A DNA stretch of 34,250 nucleotides. Source: Syntrophobacterales bacterium. Its GTDB lineage: Bacteria > Desulfobacterota > Syntrophia > Syntrophales > UBA2192. The position numbers were made by a program, and so were the translations under genes. The notes under the pieces are model-generated. The model worked only from the letters and a program-made list of their open reading frames with translations, was not told the origin of the DNA and did no database searches. Every line of letters begins with the position of its first letter. Position 1 is the first letter of the stretch. The stretch is taken from the NCBI GenBank assembly GCA_018053845.1, contig JAGPKU010000022.1, forward strand, positions 1-34,250, in the 5' to 3' direction. Positions 32,314-34,250 of this stretch are shown one piece after another.

Positions 32314-33132
32314 ATGGTTCAAATCGAAGCGAGCGCCCTCGCACTGGGCTACGGCAAGCGTGTGGTTCTGCCGAACGTCAACCTCCGGATCCGCAAGGGC
32401 GAGTTCGTCAGCATCATCGGCCCCTCCGGTGCAGGCAAATCGACCCTGCTCATGTCGCTCAACGCCGGCGTCAGCATCTTCGGCGGAGAGCTTCACGTCC
32501 TGGGCGAGCCGGTTCACCGGATCTCCAACTCCGCCCTCAAGCAGCTCCGCTCCCGCATCGGGATCATCTTCCAGGGCTTCAACCTCGTCAAGCGCCTCAC
32601 CGTCCTCGACAACATCGCCAGCGGCATGCTCTGCCGGATGTACCTCCTGCCGACGATGATCAAGTACTACTCGTCGCGGCAGTACGACCGGATCTGGGAA
32701 TACATGCGCACCGTCGGCATCGAGGACGCGGCCCTGCAGCGCTGCGACCAGCTCTCGGGCGGCCAGATGCAGCGCGTGGCCATCGCCCGGGCCATGGCCC
32801 AGGAGCCCGAGATCATTCTGGCCGACGAGCCCATCTCGTCGCTCGACCCCGTGAGCGCCCGGCGGGTCATGGACACCCTCAAGGCGGTGAACGAGAAATA
32901 CCGCATCACCGTCGTCTCCAACCTCCACCAGCTCGACTACGCCCGGGACTACTGCACGCGAATCCTCGGGATGCGCGCCGGCGAGATCGTCTTCGACGGC
33001 GCCCCGGCGGAGTTGACCGAAGAAGCCGTGCGCGAGATCTACAACGGCTCCGCCGAGGAGATGTGCGTGGAGGCAGCCGCGAGAGGCTTTGTGCGCCGGC
33101 CCTCCGTCCCCGAGATCGCCCTGAACGCCTGA
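32314..33132 (+). CDS. phnC: Phosphonate/phosphite-type ABC transporter ATP-binding protein
   Basis: A 272-residue ABC ATPase of the PhnC type. Walker A is GPSGAGKST (36-44), the Q-loop [15 protein letters not shown], the signature LSGGQMQR (147-154), and Walker B IILADEP followed by [25 protein letters not shown] is characteristic of PhnC. A GAGGTT site precedes the ATG. It probably energises import of phosphonates, phosphite or related phosphorus compounds under PhoB control. The permease genes expected nearby are not in the window. Confidence 0.9.
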   Translation: MVQIEASALALGYGKRVVLPNVNLRIRKGEFVSIIGPSGAGKSTLLMSLNAGVSIFGGELHVLGEPVHRISNSALKQLRSRIGIIFQGFNLVKRLTVLDNIASGMLCRMYLLPTMIKYYSSRQYDRIWEYMRTVGIEDAALQRCDQLSGGQMQRVAIARAMAQEPEIILADEPISSLDPVSARRVMDTLKAVNEKYRITVVSNLHQLDYARDYCTRILGMRAGEIVFDGAPAELTEEAVREIYNGSAEEMCVEAAARGFVRRPSVPEIALNA

Positions 33133-33250
33133 ACCGACGGCATAACAGGCGGCAGGGACAGAGCCTGAACAGTGAGGACCGGGTGCGACAGTCCCGGTGA
33201 AGAAGAGAATACGGAATCGTTACCGAAAGGAAAAGGAGGACCCCGTTGCC

Positions 33251-34180
33251 ATGTTGAAGAGAATTGTCGCCATCGCGGCTGTTGCGGCCATTGCCCTGCT
33301 CTGCCTCGGCGGTTCAGCACTTGCCGCCCCGCCCGCCGACTGGCCGAAGAAGATCGTCTTCGGGATCATCCCGACGGACTCGTCGGCCAACATCACCGAG
33401 CGCTTCGACAACCTCGTCAAGTACCTCGAGAAGAGGCTCGGCGTGCCCGTCGAGGTCAAGGTCGCCACGGATTACGCCGGCGTCATCACGGGCATGCAGT
33501 TCAAGCACATCGACCTGGCCTATTTCGGGCCCAAGTCCTACGTCGAGGCCGCCAAGCGGGCGAATGCCGAGGCCTTTGTCATCGAGGTGTCCAAGGACGG
33601 CTCGAAAGGCTACTACGGCCTCATCATCACAAAGAAGGGCTCGGGCCTCAAGTCCGTGGCCGACCTGAAGGGCAAGGTATGGGCCTTCGTGGACCCGAAC
33701 TCCACGAGCGGCACCCTCGTCCCCATGGTGCACTTCCTCAACGATCTGAAAATCGACCCCGAGACGTACTTCTCGAAGGTCATCTACTCGGGCAGCCACG
33801 AGGCCTCGATGATCTCGATCAAGACGGGAAAGATCGACGGCGCCTCGACCAACGACCTCGACATGGCCCGCGGCGAGGGCAAGCAGTGGAACTCCGAGAA
33901 GGATTTCGAGATCATCTGGAAGTCGCAGCTCATCCCCGGATCGCCCATGGCCTACCGCAAGGACCTGCCTGTTTCGCTGAAAAAGGCCCTGACCGACGCC
34001 TTCCTCGCCTACGACGACAAGGCGGGCCTCGAAATGCTGAAGATCAAGGGGTATGCCCCTGTGACGGACAAGACCTACGACGCCGTCCGCGACCTGATGG
34101 ACGTCCAGAAGAGAATGAAGAAGGGTTCCTCGCTGTTTCAAGTGGGTAACCTGAAGTCCAGTTTGCCGCTGATGAGATAG
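33251..34180 (+). CDS. phnD: PhnD-type phosphorus-oxyanion-binding protein with IS-derived C-terminus
   Basis: A periplasmic receptor of the PhnD family. A signal peptide covers about residues 1-25 (cleavage near SALA). Family segments are FGIIPTDSSANITERFDNLV, MQFKHIDLAYFGPKSYVEA, FVDPNSTSGTLVP and IYSGSHEASMISIKTGKID. The ATG at 33251 follows an AAGGAGG site; a far-upstream in-frame start was rejected. The last roughly 18 residues (from about GSSLFQ) are read from sequence that on the other strand encodes a transposase end, so the native C-terminus has probably been replaced after RMKK. Most of the fold is intact, so the protein may still work. The ligand may be phosphonate, phosphite or hypophosphite. 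Confidence 0.85.
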   Translation: MLKRIVAIAAVAAIALLCLGGSALAAPPADWPKKIVFGIIPTDSSANITERFDNLVKYLEKRLGVPVEVKVATDYAGVITGMQFKHIDLAYFGPKSYVEAAKRANAEAFVIEVSKDGSKGYYGLIITKKGSGLKSVADLKGKVWAFVDPNSTSGTLVPMVHFLNDLKIDPETYFSKVIYSGSHEASMISIKTGKIDGASTNDLDMARGEGKQWNSEKDFEIIWKSQLIPGSPMAYRKDLPVSLKKALTDAFLAYDDKAGLEMLKIKGYAPVTDKTYDAVRDLMDVQKRMKKGSSLFQVGNLKSSLPLMR

Positions 34181-34250
34181 ATCATCGTGATGAAGTACTT
34201 CATGGAGCGGTAACCACGTGCTCTGGCCTTGGCGGCCTGGATCATGCTGT
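34123..34250 (-). mobile_element. End of an ISL3-like insertion sequence (runs off the window)
   Basis: The right edge carries one end of an insertion sequence. The transposase C-terminus lies on the minus strand, with its stop at 34138-34140. GGGTTCCTCGCTG from 34123 is the likely terminal repeat, judged by position and by the GGxTxTTC-like ends common in ISL3 elements; the other end is outside the window, so this is not proven. The element interrupts the 3' end of the phnD-like gene. Confidence 0.65.
34138..34250 (-). CDS. ISL3-family transposase, C-terminal fragment
   Basis: The last 37 codons of a transposase read on the minus strand: IQAAKARARGYRSMKYF, then ITMIYLISGKLDF, then RLPT and a TGA stop at 34140-34138. 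The pattern QAAKxxARGYR...TMIYLIxGKLDF is typical of the end of ISL3-family DDE transposases. The rest lies beyond the window, so completeness cannot be judged. Confidence 0.75.
   Translation of the reverse strand, partial: SMIQAAKARARGYRSMKYFITMIYLISGKLDFRLPT

Overview
The window is a GC-rich, densely coded bacterial chromosome segment. The gene set (ileS-lspA, groES-groEL, a full pstSCAB-phoU-phoR locus, a DctP-type TRAP transporter, the long form of HisG) and the protein sequences suggest a Desulfobacterota-like (deltaproteobacterial) organism, perhaps near Syntrophales. That placement is an inference from protein character, not from a marker-gene search. Several recognisable sigma70-type promoters (about 17-bp spacing, often TAGxxT or TAAxxT at -10) allow many transcription units to be drawn.

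Layout. 1-1515: a leftward histidine unit, hisI-hisG-hisB (hisB runs off the left edge), with its own promoter. 1534-1912: a small membrane/coiled-coil protein. 1930-5070: a rightward DctP-DctQ-DctM TRAP importer preceded by a 318-bp leader with a palindrome. 5158-11726: three consecutive rightward CPA2 antiporters with RCK (TrkA-type) domains; the second and third are a tandem duplication. 11855-13912: a leftward branching enzyme of the eukaryote-like GH13_8 type. It is divergent from a rightward MarR-family gene with an AT-hook tail (14092-14616), which is followed by a trehalohydrolase-like protein lacking its catalytic residues (14711-16315). 16435-19802: leftward ileS-lspA. 20044-21991: leftward groES-groEL.

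22361-34180 is largely about phosphorus. Leftward, from right to left, come a stand-alone copy of a PhoR sensor domain, an alpha/beta hydrolase, pstS-pstC-pstA-pstB-phoU-phoR, and a separately promoted DUF47-pit pair for low-affinity phosphate uptake. Rightward and divergent is a PhnC/PhnD-type phosphonate or phosphite importer. Clear 11-bp-periodic Pho boxes precede both pstS (three repeats) and phnC (four repeats), so PhoB control is very likely, although no phoB lies in the window. The phnD-like gene runs into the end of an ISL3-like insertion sequence whose transposase C-terminus is read on the minus strand at the right edge. No permease gene is visible.

The least expected items are: (i) the TreZ-like protein with all three catalytic acids replaced; (ii) intergenic elements made of degenerate short tandem repeats (7, 8 and 9 bp) arranged as two inverted arms; (iii) the sensor-only PhoR paralogue, collinear with residues 1-192 of PhoR without gaps; (iv) the IS junction inside the phosphonate-type transporter gene. 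No wholly novel multi-gene system such as a defence or CRISPR locus was seen.
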